This document shows, in pieces, positions 25,807-34,624 of a DNA stretch of 61,847 bases. The notes beneath the pieces were generated by a model. That model saw nothing but the letters and a program-made list of their open reading frames with translations, was not told the origin of the DNA and did not search any database. Origin of the DNA: an uncultured Bacilli bacterium. Its GTDB lineage: Bacteria > Bacillota_I > Bacilli_A > RF39 > UBA660. Position 1 is the stretch's first letter; each line of letters starts with the position of its first letter. Where the stretch lies: NCBI GenBank assembly GCA_934096945.1, contig CAKOND010000008.1, forward strand, positions 1-61,847. Direction: 5' to 3'. The position numbers and the translations under genes were made by a program.

Positions 25807-26363
25807 TTTCTCAAAACTCCAATATCCCCTGATGTAATTAAAAACGCATTAGCATCATCAGTATCTAAATGAACTTCATAAAACCCATCATCACTAACCT
25901 TAGCATGAACTTCCACTTCACCTGGTTTTATTCCTCCAATTTCAAGTTTTAAAATCTCTCCATTCTCTACTCCATATTTTAAAGCATCTACAGGACTAAA
26001 ATGCACATGTCTTTCAGCAATTATCGCAAAATTTCCTGTAACAGAACCTTTATCTGTTTCAATAGTAATCATCTCTGCTTCATCTAAATTTCCACTTTTT
26101 CTAACCGGAGGTTTAATTTCTAGCATTCTTGCATCACACGCAGATATTTCTACTTGATTATATTTTCTTTCTGGCCCAATAACTCTAACATTTTCTATTT
26201 TTTTATCACCATTTTTAATAGTAACAACTTCTTCAGCAGCATATTGACCAACTTGATTAAGCATTCTTTTTACATGTAATGAATGTCCAAATAACTTATC
26301 TATATCTTCTTTAGTTAAATGCACATGTCTTGCACTAATATTTATTGATACTTTTTCTTCCAT
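25803..26363 (-). CDS. pduL: Phosphate acyltransferase PduL
   Basis: PduL exchanges phosphate and coenzyme A on acetyl or propionyl groups. Without microcompartment genes nearby it probably serves as the phosphotransacetylase of acetate fermentation. Zinc-ligand motifs ISARHVHLTKEDIDKLFG and AERHVHFSPVDALKYGV are intact, and the repeated beta-barrel halves are visible. No microcompartment-targeting extension is present at the N-terminus. Length is 186 aa. It is the middle gene of a three-gene cluster ending in dusB. Confidence 0.92.
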   Translation of the reverse strand: MEEKVSINISARHVHLTKEDIDKLFGHSLHVKRMLNQVGQYAAEEVVTIKNGDKKIENVRVIGPERKYNQVEISACDARMLEIKPPVRKSGNLDEAEMITIETDKGSVTGNFAIIAERHVHFSPVDALKYGVENGEILKLEIGGIKPGEVEVHAKVSDDGFYEVHLDTDDANAFLITSGDIGVLRK

Positions 26364-26365
26364 TT

Positions 26366-26980
26366 TTATTTCTCCATTTCTATAACACTACAATATATAA
26401 TTTTTCCTTTATCAAAACATATTTTAATAATATTTACATCTTCATTTGCATCATCTATTATAACTTTATCATTAAAACTAAGCATAAGCCTATCATCTAA
26501 ATTATATCCTTTTTCAAGTTTATCTAAAAGATACCCAATAATGGCACTTTTCTGCGTAAATATAACCAAATCCTTATTACCATTTTTCTTTAATATCCTA
26601 TCTATAGCAATATTCATTCTTTTATTTACATCTAGTAAACTCTCACCACGATTAAACTTAAAATTAAAATCTCTTTCTTGCATAAATCTAAGCATCTGAA
26701 TATTTCTTCTTCCTAAATCTCCAACTCTTAAATCATTTAAAAAAGAATTTATTACAATATCACACTTTTTAACCGCAGCAAAATACTTAGCACTAGCAAT
26801 ACTTGATGCATAACTAGAAGAATAAACAATATTAGCTTTAATTTTCTTAACAAGTTTTACAGCCACCTTTTCTCCTTCAATTGAAAGAGGTCTATTAATT
26901 CTTTTTTCTTCTAAAGTCTCATCAGTTTCATAAATTATATTATCTATTACTAAATTATTACTAACTAAATAAAGCACCAT
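26366..26980 (-). CDS. Degenerate histidine phosphatase (phosphoglycerate mutase-like)
   Basis: The fold of the PGM-like superfamily is recognisable: MVLYLVSNNL, ANIVYSSSYASSIASAKYFA, LNDLRVGDLGRRNIQML, NRGESLLDVNKRM and DLVIFTQKSAIIGYLL. However the catalytic RHG is replaced by SNN, and the second His (usually VSHG or similar) by TQK. It is thus probably a non-catalytic member, perhaps a binding or regulatory protein. I start at ATG 26980 (GGTGG ahead), since a start 54 nt upstream would overlap the rnr promoter. Length is about 204 aa, 2 nt before pduL. Confidence 0.7.
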   Translation of the reverse strand: MVLYLVSNNLVIDNIIYETDETLEEKRINRPLSIEGEKVAVKLVKKIKANIVYSSSYASSIASAKYFAAVKKCDIVINSFLNDLRVGDLGRRNIQMLRFMQERDFNFKFNRGESLLDVNKRMNIAIDRILKKNGNKDLVIFTQKSAIIGYLLDKLEKGYNLDDRLMLSFNDKVIIDDANEDVNIIKICFDKGKIIYCSVIEMEK

Positions 26981-27018
26981 TATTACCACCATCATAATTT
27001 TATCAAATAAATTAATCA

Positions 27019-27047
27019 TTGACAATACTTTCAAAATAAACTATATT
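27019..27047 (+). promoter_or_regulatory. rnr promoter
   Basis: A perfect TTGACA (27019-27024), 17-nt spacer and TATATT (27042-27047) precede the GAGGGTGG ribosome site of rnr. Confidence 0.75.
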
Positions 27048-27067
27048 AATAATGAGGGTGGTACATT

Positions 27068-29548
27068 ATGAAAAAAACATTAATTGAAATTTTTAAACCA
27101 AATCCAAAAAGCTTAACATTAAATGACATTAAAAATGCGCTTGGATATAAAACAATCACAAACGTTCAAAAGCGTCACATTGTCAAAAATTTACTTAAAT
27201 TAGAATTAGATGGAAAAATATATTACGATTTTGTTAATAATTGTTATTATGTGTTTCCATCTAATTTTTTTGTTTCAAAAGTAAATAAAATTACAGATAA
27301 TAAAATGATTTTTGCTATTAATGGTGAGTTTCAAGAAATAGATATTAAAAATAATGAAGTTAGAAAAAAAGATTATATAATAGTAAGAAAAGAAAATGAT
27401 GGATATAAACTAGTAAAAGTTATTGGCAAAGTTCAAGAACTTGATAGTGTTGATGACTTAGAAAGAATATATAATTTATTTAATCCCTATTCAGTTTCTT
27501 ACACATTTAAAGAACTACTAAAAATAACTAAAGCTGATGAAAAAGAATTACATAGTGCTTTAGAAGAACTAGAAAATGAAGGGATAGCTTATTATGACCC
27601 TGAAAATAATGTCTATAAAACTATGCCATCAAATTATTTTGTTACAACTGCAGAAGTAACTAGAAAAAACTTTTATATTGTTAATTTTAATGGTATTACC
27701 TACAACCTACCTTATGAAAATACAACTGGAATTCTTCCTTTTGACAAAGTTCTTTTAAAAAAGGAAAAGAAAAATATATCATTAGTTAAAATAATAAAAA
27801 GAGCTAACCCTGAAATAGTTTGTGAAGTTTTAGAAAATGGAAATATCAAAATGGTTGGCAATACTAATATTAAAATAAGATGCATAGAAGAAAATTTTTC
27901 AAAACTAAAGTTACCAATTGGCACAAGGTTTTTAGGTAGTATTTCAACGAATGAATTTAATAACTACTTTAGCATTCATTTTATCGAAGTTCTGGGACAT
28001 AAAAATGATGTAAATGCAGAACTTGAAGCTATAAATTATAATAACGGTTTTAAAGTTAGATATTCTAAAGAAGAAACTGACCAAGTTTATGGATTACCTA
28101 CTGAAGTTACTCTCGAAGATAAAAAAGATCGTGTTGATTTAACAGATGAAAATATAGTTACAATTGATAAAGCTCGTACAAAAGATATGGATGATGCTGT
28201 AGGTTTAACAAAGAAAACAAACTGCAATTATTTATTAAAAGTATCGATTTCCCATGTTTCACGTTATATAAAATATAATAGTCCTTTATTTATGAGAGCT
28301 TGTCATAATACAACCAGTGTTTACTTAATTGATAGTGTAAATCATATGCTACATCCACAAGTTTCTAACGGCATTTGTTCTTTAAATCCAAATGTGGAAA
28401 GACTTACTAAAACATATCAAATTGAAATTAATCCTAAAGGTGAAATTGTAGACTTTACTTTCTTTGATAGTGTTATAAAATCAAAAATGAAAATGACCTA
28501 TGAAGATTGTAACAAAATATTTGAAAATGGCAATGTTCCAGAAGGTTATGAACCATTTGTAAATGATTTACTACTTATGCAAGAACTAGCACAAATTATT
28601 GAAAATCGTCGTAAAGAAAATGGAGCATTAGATTTTGGTGCAAAAGAAATTGAATTTATTTTAGATAATGAAGGAAACATAGTTGATGTATCACAACGTC
28701 ATCAAGGTCCTGCAGAAAAGTTAATTGAGAACTTTATGGTAATAACTAATGAAGCTCTAGCAGAATACATGTATAACTTAGGTATTGAATTTGTGTATAG
28801 AAATCATGAAATACCGTATGATGATAAAGTAAAAGAAGTTGTTAAATTAATTACTTCGATGGGATACAGGGTTGATGCTATAGAAAATAGTGACGACCCC
28901 CATGTTATGCAATCTGTTATAAATAGTTTAAACTCTAAAGAAGAATTCTTTATACTTTCTTCCCTACTTTTAAAATCAATGCAAAAAGCTTATTTTAGCA
29001 CTGAAAATAAAGGACATTATGGTTTAGCTTCAAAAGCTTATTCCCAAACTACTTCACCAATAAGAAGACTTATGGATTTAATTATTGAATACATTTTAGA
29101 TAATATTGATAAAATTTATGGTGGAACAATTGATATGAATGAACTTAAAACTTCACTTAATAGTTTATGTGAAAGAGCATCAATGATGGAAAGATGTGCT
29201 GATAAAGCTGAATATGAAGCAAATAAACTCTACATGATTGATTATGTTTTAAAACGTCAAGATATGGAGTTTATTGGGTACATCGAGGATATTATGCCAA
29301 GATATATGGTTGTTAAAACTAAAGAATTAATCGAGGGTATTGTTTATTTTGATGACATTTTGGATGGTAATTATGTTTATAATCCTGATTGTAAATGGTT
29401 AGAAAATCCGAGTACTAGACATAGACTTATAATTGGCAGTAAACTTAAACTACATTTTAAAGAAGCAAATAGAGAATACAGAATATTAAAATTTAATGCT
29501 GAAGTTAATACATTAGAAAAAGAAATGACACTTACAAGAACAAAATAG
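27068..29548 (+). CDS. rnr: Ribonuclease R
   Basis: RNase R degrades structured RNA 3' to 5' and takes part in RNA quality control. The 826-aa protein begins with two winged-helix-like modules, about residues 1-70 and 135-190 (YYDFVNNCYYVFPSNFFVS, YYDPENNVYKTMPSNYFVTT). Cold-shock-type domains follow. The RNB catalytic domain has TIDKARTKDMDDAVGL with the metal-binding aspartates, and GHYGLASKAYSQTTSPIRR. The S1 domain (IEDIMPRYMVVKTKELIEGIV) and a short tail finish it. The repeated winged-helix is unusual in my knowledge of the family. Confidence 0.95.
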   Translation: MKKTLIEIFKPNPKSLTLNDIKNALGYKTITNVQKRHIVKNLLKLELDGKIYYDFVNNCYYVFPSNFFVSKVNKITDNKMIFAINGEFQEIDIKNNEVRKKDYIIVRKENDGYKLVKVIGKVQELDSVDDLERIYNLFNPYSVSYTFKELLKITKADEKELHSALEELENEGIAYYDPENNVYKTMPSNYFVTTAEVTRKNFYIVNFNGITYNLPYENTTGILPFDKVLLKKEKKNISLVKIIKRANPEIVCEVLENGNIKMVGNTNIKIRCIEENFSKLKLPIGTRFLGSISTNEFNNYFSIHFIEVLGHKNDVNAELEAINYNNGFKVRYSKEETDQVYGLPTEVTLEDKKDRVDLTDENIVTIDKARTKDMDDAVGLTKKTNCNYLLKVSISHVSRYIKYNSPLFMRACHNTTSVYLIDSVNHMLHPQVSNGICSLNPNVERLTKTYQIEINPKGEIVDFTFFDSVIKSKMKMTYEDCNKIFENGNVPEGYEPFVNDLLLMQELAQIIENRRKENGALDFGAKEIEFILDNEGNIVDVSQRHQGPAEKLIENFMVITNEALAEYMYNLGIEFVYRNHEIPYDDKVKEVVKLITSMGYRVDAIENSDDPHVMQSVINSLNSKEEFFILSSLLLKSMQKAYFSTENKGHYGLASKAYSQTTSPIRRLMDLIIEYILDNIDKIYGGTIDMNELKTSLNSLCERASMMERCADKAEYEANKLYMIDYVLKRQDMEFIGYIEDIMPRYMVVKTKELIEGIVYFDDILDGNYVYNPDCKWLENPSTRHRLIIGSKLKLHFKEANREYRILKFNAEVNTLEKEMTLTRTK

Positions 29549-29608
29549 CAATTTAAAAGTGATAAACTTTGAACTGAACCCCAAAGTTGGACAGTTTATG
29601 AATAGTTT

Positions 29609-30480
29609 CTAATTAGAGGATTGTAACCTGTAATTTACGGGTGACAGTCCTTTTAATTTTACTTTAATTCTATCATAATTGTAATAATAAATATAGTCAT
29701 CAATTGCTTTTATTAAATCATCTAATGTTTTATAATTATCTTCTTGGTCATAAAACATTTCTGTTTTAAGTATACCAAAGAAGTTTTCCATCATTCCATT
29801 ATCCATACTATTTCCTTTTCTGGACATACTTTGTTTAATACCATTATTTTTTAATCTTTGTTGATATGATTGATGTTGATATTGCCATCCCTGATCTGAA
29901 TGAAATATTAATCCTTCTAGATTTTTACCATCAAATGCTTTATTAAGCATATCATTTACTTGTTCTAAATTAGGTGATTTAGAAGTATTATATGATATTA
30001 CTTCACCATTATACCCATCTAATATTGGAGATAAATAACATTTTTCTCCTCGAAGATTAAATTCAGTTACATCTGTATACCATTTTTGATTTGGTTTTTC
30101 TGCATTAAAATCTCGTTCAATTAAATTCTCAGCAATTTTACCAACAGTTCCTTTATAAGATGAATATTTTCTTTTATTTCTTTTTAGTGGTTTTAAACTT
30201 AGTTTAACCATTATTCTATATACTTTCTTGTGGTTAACATTATAATTTTGATTTTTTAATTCTAATGTAATTCTGCGATAACCATACCTTTCTTTATTAT
30301 TAATAAATATTTCTCTAATTTTTTCTATTATTTCCTTATTTTTGTCATCCTTATTTTCTTTAGCTAATGTATAGTAGTATACTGATTTAGCTAATTTTGA
30401 AATTTTTAGAAGAATCTTTAAATTATATTTTAGCCGTAGTTCACTTACAACATTTACTTTTTCTTCTGTTGTTGATTCTT
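29609..30480 (-). CDS. IS3-family transposase OrfB (DDE integrase domain)
   Basis: OrfB is the catalytic half of the transposase. The HTH_21 region (KERYGYRRITLELKNQNYNV) is followed by the DDE core: Asp in KWYTDVTEF, Asp in LIFHSDQGWQYQHQ and Glu in NGMMENFFGILKTEMFY. No ATG begins the frame. It is open through the orfA end and is expected to be made as an OrfAB fusion by -1 slippage at the GAAGAAAAAG run near 30460. A shorter start at 30211 would miss the HTH part. Confidence 0.88.
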
Positions 30481-30963
30481 CCTTGCTTGAACAACGGCTC
30501 TCAATTTTTTTGAGTATTCAAGCTCCGCTTTTAAATATAAATTTTCTTTTTTTAAACGCTCATTTTCTTCTTCAAGTGTTTCGTTCTTTTTAGACTTTAT
30601 TTCTTTTTTATTCATAGTTGGACGACCTCGCTTCCGTTCAACTATATTATAACCGTTTTCTTTATATTTTTTAACCCAATTTACTAACATACCATTACTT
30701 GGTAATCCTATATCTATTGCTACAGACCAAACTGACTCATTATTTATTAGAACTCTATTTATTGCTTGTTCCTTAATGTATCTAGGATATTCTCTATTTT
30801 TACTTTTTCTTAATATATCATAACCATGCCTATCTATTAGTCTAACTAAATAATTTACTCCATTAACAGTTATATTATATTTTTTTGAAACTGAATGTAC
30901 TGCCATCCCCGATTTTCTGTCGACATATAAATTTATTTTATCTTCATAAGTTAATTTGCTCAT
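30454..30963 (-). CDS. IS3-family transposase OrfA
   Basis: OrfA binds the element ends and is fused to OrfB by frameshifting. The 169-aa protein has two helix-turn-helix units (KINLYVDRKSGMAVHSVSKK and KEQAINRVLINNESVWSVAI). A coiled-coil leucine zipper (LEEENERLKKENLYLKAELE) follows before the basic end ARKNQQQKKK. The length is typical of IS150-type elements. The frameshift window is at the last codons. Confidence 0.9.
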   Translation of the reverse strand: MSKLTYEDKINLYVDRKSGMAVHSVSKKYNITVNGVNYLVRLIDRHGYDILRKSKNREYPRYIKEQAINRVLINNESVWSVAIDIGLPSNGMLVNWVKKYKENGYNIVERKRGRPTMNKKEIKSKKNETLEEENERLKKENLYLKAELEYSKKLRAVVQARKNQQQKKK

Positions 30964-31036
30964 ATAAAAACCTCGCTTCTTGTGTCCAAGAAACGGGGTT
31001 CATATCATTGTTTATCACTTTTTAATATGTTAGCTA

Positions 31037-32557
31037 CTAGTTTATGCGAATTGGTAAATTTTTAGTTCCATCACCTTCGACATATGTTACAGAAGATGAA
31101 AGATTAAAGGACGGGCGAACGCAAATGGGGGAGCTAACCACGTTGCTGATGGAGTCATCGTTACCACCGCTGTCCACATAGAACGCAAGATCCGAACTGT
31201 CCGCATAACGGGAAATTGTCCATTCAAAAAGTCCCATATACATCCAATTAACATTTTTAATGGCTTCGCCATTATAAGTGTTTAAATTTGCTGTCCATGC
31301 ACTTTGGGCTGCTGCAAATCCATAGTCACTTGCATACATTAAGCCTATCTTCGCACTATATTCTGTTGCTCCATCTGTTGTATTTGTTGTTACTGGACTT
31401 ACTATTTCATTTTGATATGCTGTTTTGGCTGGTTGCTTTGCTATATTTGCCCATGTATTTCCTCCAACTTTCCATGGTGTTGTATCTATTTTGGCTGCCC
31501 ATGTTGTTCCAATATTATTGATGAAATTTTTATTTAAATTTATTCTATTAAAAAAACTTGTACTCCATGTATTCGAAGCGGTATTATTTGCTTTGTAATT
31601 CCAATAATATCTATTTATCGTCGTTAATTCTCCTTTATATGAATAAATACTTTTTGAATATGTATCTGGACTATAATCTCCATCTGTTCCAAGTAGATTA
31701 CTATTTGCATAATCGTACTTAATTAGTTTTACTTGGTCTCCGAATACTCCGATTATTCTATACAAGTTATCTGTTGGGCATGGACTTGTTGTTGAACCAA
31801 AACATACAAAATTATTTACATTTTCACTTGCTCCGGCATATCTATAACTATTGTCACCTGCTCCATTTGTTAGTGTACTAGTATGATAATAAATATTATT
31901 TGCCCCTTGCGTTCCTGTATATAGTGACTTTACATAATCTGCCAAGGTAATTGAAGTTATCTCAATTGTTTTAGAAATTATTTCACTATTTTTGCCATTT
32001 GAATCTTGTACATATGCTTTTATATTATATGTTCCTTTATCTAGTCCAGTAAAAGTATATGTATTATTTGCACTTTGCACATATGAAACACCATTATCTT
32101 TTGAATATAAATATTTTGCTATCGTTCCTGTTCCAGCTGTTGCATCAATTGTTATAGTAATTGAATTTCCATTTGATGTTATAGAATAATTATTTATAGT
32201 TATGGGATTATATTTGTCAAAATATACATAACACTTATCTGATTTATTACCATTCATAACAACTCTTTTATTTGTATCATTCCAGGATAATTTTCCACCA
32301 TTTTCACACTTTGATAATTCAGAGTTAAAAACATATCCCTCTGTTGGCCAACTATCTCTTGTGGTCATCTCATAATTACCTGAGTTTGCTTCCGTTTCAA
32401 GCATCATGGATAACATATTTTCACGCTTTGTAACTTTGTTATTTTCATAATTATTACTACTCTCTTTTAAATCATGATTTTCATTTAACAAATACATTAT
32501 AATACTACATAATAATAAAATAGTTATTATAAAAATATATTTCTTTTTGTTTTTCAT
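31037..32557 (-). CDS. Large secreted surface protein, intact member of a family with scattered fragments
   Basis: The 506-aa protein has a signal/membrane anchor (KKKYIFIITILLLCSIIMYLL) and a Thr/Asn-rich region. About residues 120-205 form an Ig-like module (ITINNYSITSNGNSITITID). The C-terminal domain contains YRIIGVFGDQVKLIKYDYAN, ATEYSAKIGLMYASDYGFAA, WMYMGLFEWTISR and VRPSFNLSSSVTYVEGDGT. That domain resembles the DUF6273-like, formylglycine/C-lectin-type surface modules; this is my inference. The start is ATG 32557, 6 nt after GGAGG. It is divergent from an XRE regulator. Confidence 0.82.
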   Translation of the reverse strand: MKNKKKYIFIITILLLCSIIMYLLNENHDLKESSNNYENNKVTKRENMLSMMLETEANSGNYEMTTRDSWPTEGYVFNSELSKCENGGKLSWNDTNKRVVMNGNKSDKCYVYFDKYNPITINNYSITSNGNSITITIDATAGTGTIAKYLYSKDNGVSYVQSANNTYTFTGLDKGTYNIKAYVQDSNGKNSEIISKTIEITSITLADYVKSLYTGTQGANNIYYHTSTLTNGAGDNSYRYAGASENVNNFVCFGSTTSPCPTDNLYRIIGVFGDQVKLIKYDYANSNLLGTDGDYSPDTYSKSIYSYKGELTTINRYYWNYKANNTASNTWSTSFFNRINLNKNFINNIGTTWAAKIDTTPWKVGGNTWANIAKQPAKTAYQNEIVSPVTTNTTDGATEYSAKIGLMYASDYGFAAAQSAWTANLNTYNGEAIKNVNWMYMGLFEWTISRYADSSDLAFYVDSGGNDDSISNVVSSPICVRPSFNLSSSVTYVEGDGTKNLPIRIN

Positions 32558-32567
32558 AATCAACCTC

Positions 32568-32644
32568 CATAGTTATATTTTGACTATTATAAATATATTG
32601 TAGGTAAATTTTACCTATTTGTCAATAGTTAAATTATAACTATG
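32568..32644. promoter_or_regulatory. Dyad-rich operator between surface protein and XRE regulator
   Basis: The divergent gap holds nested symmetry. An imperfect inverted pair is CATAGTTATATTTTGACTAT (32568-32587) and the reverse complement of the stretch at 32618-32644, CATAGTTATAATTTAACTAT. At the centre is a 17-bp palindrome, TAGGTAAATTTTACCTA (32601-32617). This is the layout expected for cooperative binding by the adjacent regulator. Confidence 0.6.
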
Positions 32645-32668
32645 TTAATATTTCTACAGGTGATAAAC

Positions 32669-32896
32669 ATGAATAGATTAAAAGAATTACGAGAGGATAA
32701 AGATTTATATCAAAAAGATATTGCAAATTATTTAAAAATAGACCAATCCAACTATAGTAAATATGAATTAGAAAAAGTAAATATTCCAGTTGATTATTTA
32801 AGACTTTTAGCAGACTACTATAATACTAGTATTGATTATATTCTTTATAGAACTGATGAAAGAAAACCATACACAAAATCAATTATGAAAAAATAA
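32669..32896 (+). CDS. Small XRE-family regulator
   Basis: The 75-aa protein is a single helix-turn-helix domain: MNRLKELREDKDLYQKDIA, then YLKIDQSNYSKYELEKVNIP and LRLLADYYNTSIDYILYRTD. I start at 32669, with AGGTGAT 5 nt ahead; an in-frame ATG 27 nt upstream lacks a site. It is divergent from the large surface protein and probably binds the dyads between them, acting on both promoters. Confidence 0.88.
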   Translation: MNRLKELREDKDLYQKDIANYLKIDQSNYSKYELEKVNIPVDYLRLLADYYNTSIDYILYRTDERKPYTKSIMKK

Positions 32897-32937
32897 TATG
32901 TTGACATTTAACTTATACTCAGATACTAATTGTAATA

Positions 32938-32974
32938 GAAAATGATTGAGATTTTAATTCATCTCAATCATTTT
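32938..32974. terminator. Terminator of rmuC, overlapping its end
   Basis: AATGATTGAGAT pairs with ATCTCAATCATT. A-rich and T-rich flanks could stop transcription of both the XRE gene and rmuC. Confidence 0.8.
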
Positions 32975-34045
32975 TTCATCTTCTTTAGAACCCAGTTTAT
33001 CTAAATCAACACTATTGATACTATCAAATCTTTTAGTTATTTTTTCACTAGTTGTGTGAAGTTCATCAATACTTTGATTTACTGTCTTAACACTTCTAGC
33101 AAGCTTATCCCAGCGTTCTTTATATCTTCCAAATTCAACACTCAATTTATTTAATTCTTCATGAATTACTTTAGCATATTTATCTCTTTCCATATTCTTA
33201 AGTATCATACTTATTATTGAAAGTGTACTTATTAAGGTTGTGGGACCAGCAATCCATACTTTTTTACTATATGCATAATTAAGAAGTTCAGGATGATAAG
33301 CATTTATTTCTGCAAATAAAGCTTCTGCTGGTAAAAACATAATGGCTTCATCAGTTGTTTCACCTGGTATTATATATTTTTCACTAATAGCATTAATATG
33401 TTTTTTTACATCTTGAACAAACATCTTTTCATAGTATTCTCTTTCTTCTTTAGATTTTGTTCTATCTGTCATTCTTTGATAGTTTTCTAAAGGAAATTTT
33501 GAGTCAATAGCAATCGTGCCAAGTGGTGATGGTGCATAAAGTATTGCATCCGCTATAACCCCAGTAGATAATTTAACTTGTGTTTTATATATACCATTTT
33601 TATTACTTCCAAAAGCATTATTTAAAATATATTCTAAATTTACTTCTCCGAATGTGCCACGTGTTTTCTTATCTGTTAAAACTCCTTGAAGTGATACTAT
33701 TTCACCATTTAAACTATCTATTTTTTTCTGAGCTTCATCAATTTTATTAAGTCTTTCTAAAACATTCATAAATGTTTTATTACTCTTTTCAAAATTTTGA
33801 TCAAGACGCTCATTAACTTTATCATTTATTAGTGTTAGTTTCTTTTCTATTCTTTCATTTAAAAGTTCAAAGTCTTGAGTTAATACTTTAGAAAAGCCAA
33901 ATTTAAATTCACCAATTTCTTTATTAATGTTAGCTTCAAAATGACCAAGTCTTTCTGTCATTTCACTATTATTGTTTTTTCTTAAAATTAATACTAATAA
34001 AAGCACTATAACTACTGCTAGTAGTCCAACAATTACATATTCCAT
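32954..34045 (-). CDS. rmuC: DNA recombination protein RmuC
   Basis: RmuC-family proteins limit DNA rearrangements at inverted repeats; the exact activity is unclear. The 363-aa protein has an N-terminal membrane helix (VIVGLLAVVIVLLLVLIL), a coiled-coil region to about residue 115, and a PD-(D/E)XK-like core: GTFGEVNLEYIL, VIADAILYAPSPLGTIAIDSK and DEAIMFLPAEALFAEI. The ending KLSVEFGRYKERWDKLA is typical. It is in a row with asnB-side genes. Confidence 0.92.
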   Translation of the reverse strand: MEYVIVGLLAVVIVLLLVLILRKNNNSEMTERLGHFEANINKEIGEFKFGFSKVLTQDFELLNERIEKKLTLINDKVNERLDQNFEKSNKTFMNVLERLNKIDEAQKKIDSLNGEIVSLQGVLTDKKTRGTFGEVNLEYILNNAFGSNKNGIYKTQVKLSTGVIADAILYAPSPLGTIAIDSKFPLENYQRMTDRTKSKEEREYYEKMFVQDVKKHINAISEKYIIPGETTDEAIMFLPAEALFAEINAYHPELLNYAYSKKVWIAGPTTLISTLSIISMILKNMERDKYAKVIHEELNKLSVEFGRYKERWDKLARSVKTVNQSIDELHTTSEKITKRFDSINSVDLDKLGSKEDEKMIEMN

Positions 34046-34054
34046 ACTTTCTCC

Positions 34055-34618
34055 TTATTTTTTTATTCTTCTTAAATCCATTATTTCATCTATATATATT
34101 TGTTCTAAATCTAAATTACATAATTCATGATAAAGTGCCATAAAATTTGCATTAAATGGATGATACAAAGAACCACTATTTCTTATTCTTACAGATATAC
34201 TATATTTATTTGCCATGTATTCTTCTTCCTTACCTCTATCAAAGGTAATATTTATTATATCACTAATTTTTTCTATTTTAAAAGATGGTCCAATATCAAA
34301 AGGATAATCATCGCTTTTCCATGTTATTATATTATTTTGTACTAATAAACTATAATTTGTAAGTCTTTGTAATCTTTCTTTGCTACTATCAAAAGGTAGT
34401 TTACAATCAATTAAATCATTATAAAGTTTATTAAATATATCATAAACTCTTACATTACTTTCATCAATTATAAATTTTTGACTTTTATTAGCACCATTAA
34501 ATATAAAATATAAATCTAAATTTCCCGCAAATAAAATATTTAAACTAATTTCATCATTATAACTTAAAGTTATACAAGGGTATTCTTCTTCACTTTTTGT
34601 AACCTTTAATCTCTCCAT
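34055..34618 (-). CDS. Hypothetical protein (187 aa)
   Basis: The family is not recognised. The product has no signal or membrane segment. It is mainly beta, rich in Ile, Asn and Tyr, with a marked repeated aromatic pattern (YPCITLSYNDEISLNILF; NIITWKSDDYPFDIGPSF). The C-terminus is a short Lys/Arg-rich helix (IMDLRRIKK). It lies between rmuC and asnB with 6-9 nt gaps, so it is part of their operon. Confidence 0.75.
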   Translation of the reverse strand: MERLKVTKSEEEYPCITLSYNDEISLNILFAGNLDLYFIFNGANKSQKFIIDESNVRVYDIFNKLYNDLIDCKLPFDSSKERLQRLTNYSLLVQNNIITWKSDDYPFDIGPSFKIEKISDIINITFDRGKEEEYMANKYSISVRIRNSGSLYHPFNANFMALYHELCNLDLEQIYIDEIMDLRRIKK

Positions 34619-34624
34619 AAACCC

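Larger units (their letters stand above)
29570..31007 (-). mobile_element. IS3-family (IS150-like) insertion sequence
   Basis: A 1.4-kb element with imperfect terminal inverted repeats. The left end is TGAACTGAACCCCAAAGTT and the right end, reversed, TGATATGAACCCCGTTTCTT. Both start TG, share TGAACCCC and end in TTGGACA. It carries overlapping orfA and orfB in -1 frame. No clear target duplication is seen. Both reading frames are intact, so it may still be active or recently arrived. Confidence 0.9.
29555..31023. repeat. Terminator hairpin split by the insertion element
   Basis: AAAAGTGATAAAC at 29555-29567 and its exact 13-bp complement GTTTATCACTTTT at 31010-31022 flank the insertion sequence. 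They lie 7 nt after the rnr stop and 15 nt before the convergent secreted-protein stop. Together they would make one bidirectional terminator if the element were removed. The alternative is that they belong to long element ends. Confidence 0.65.

Noticed and set aside
29570..31007. Target-site duplication of the insertion element
   Set aside because: Bases next to both ends (CTT and TTG) do not match as a 3- or 4-bp repeat, so none is claimed.
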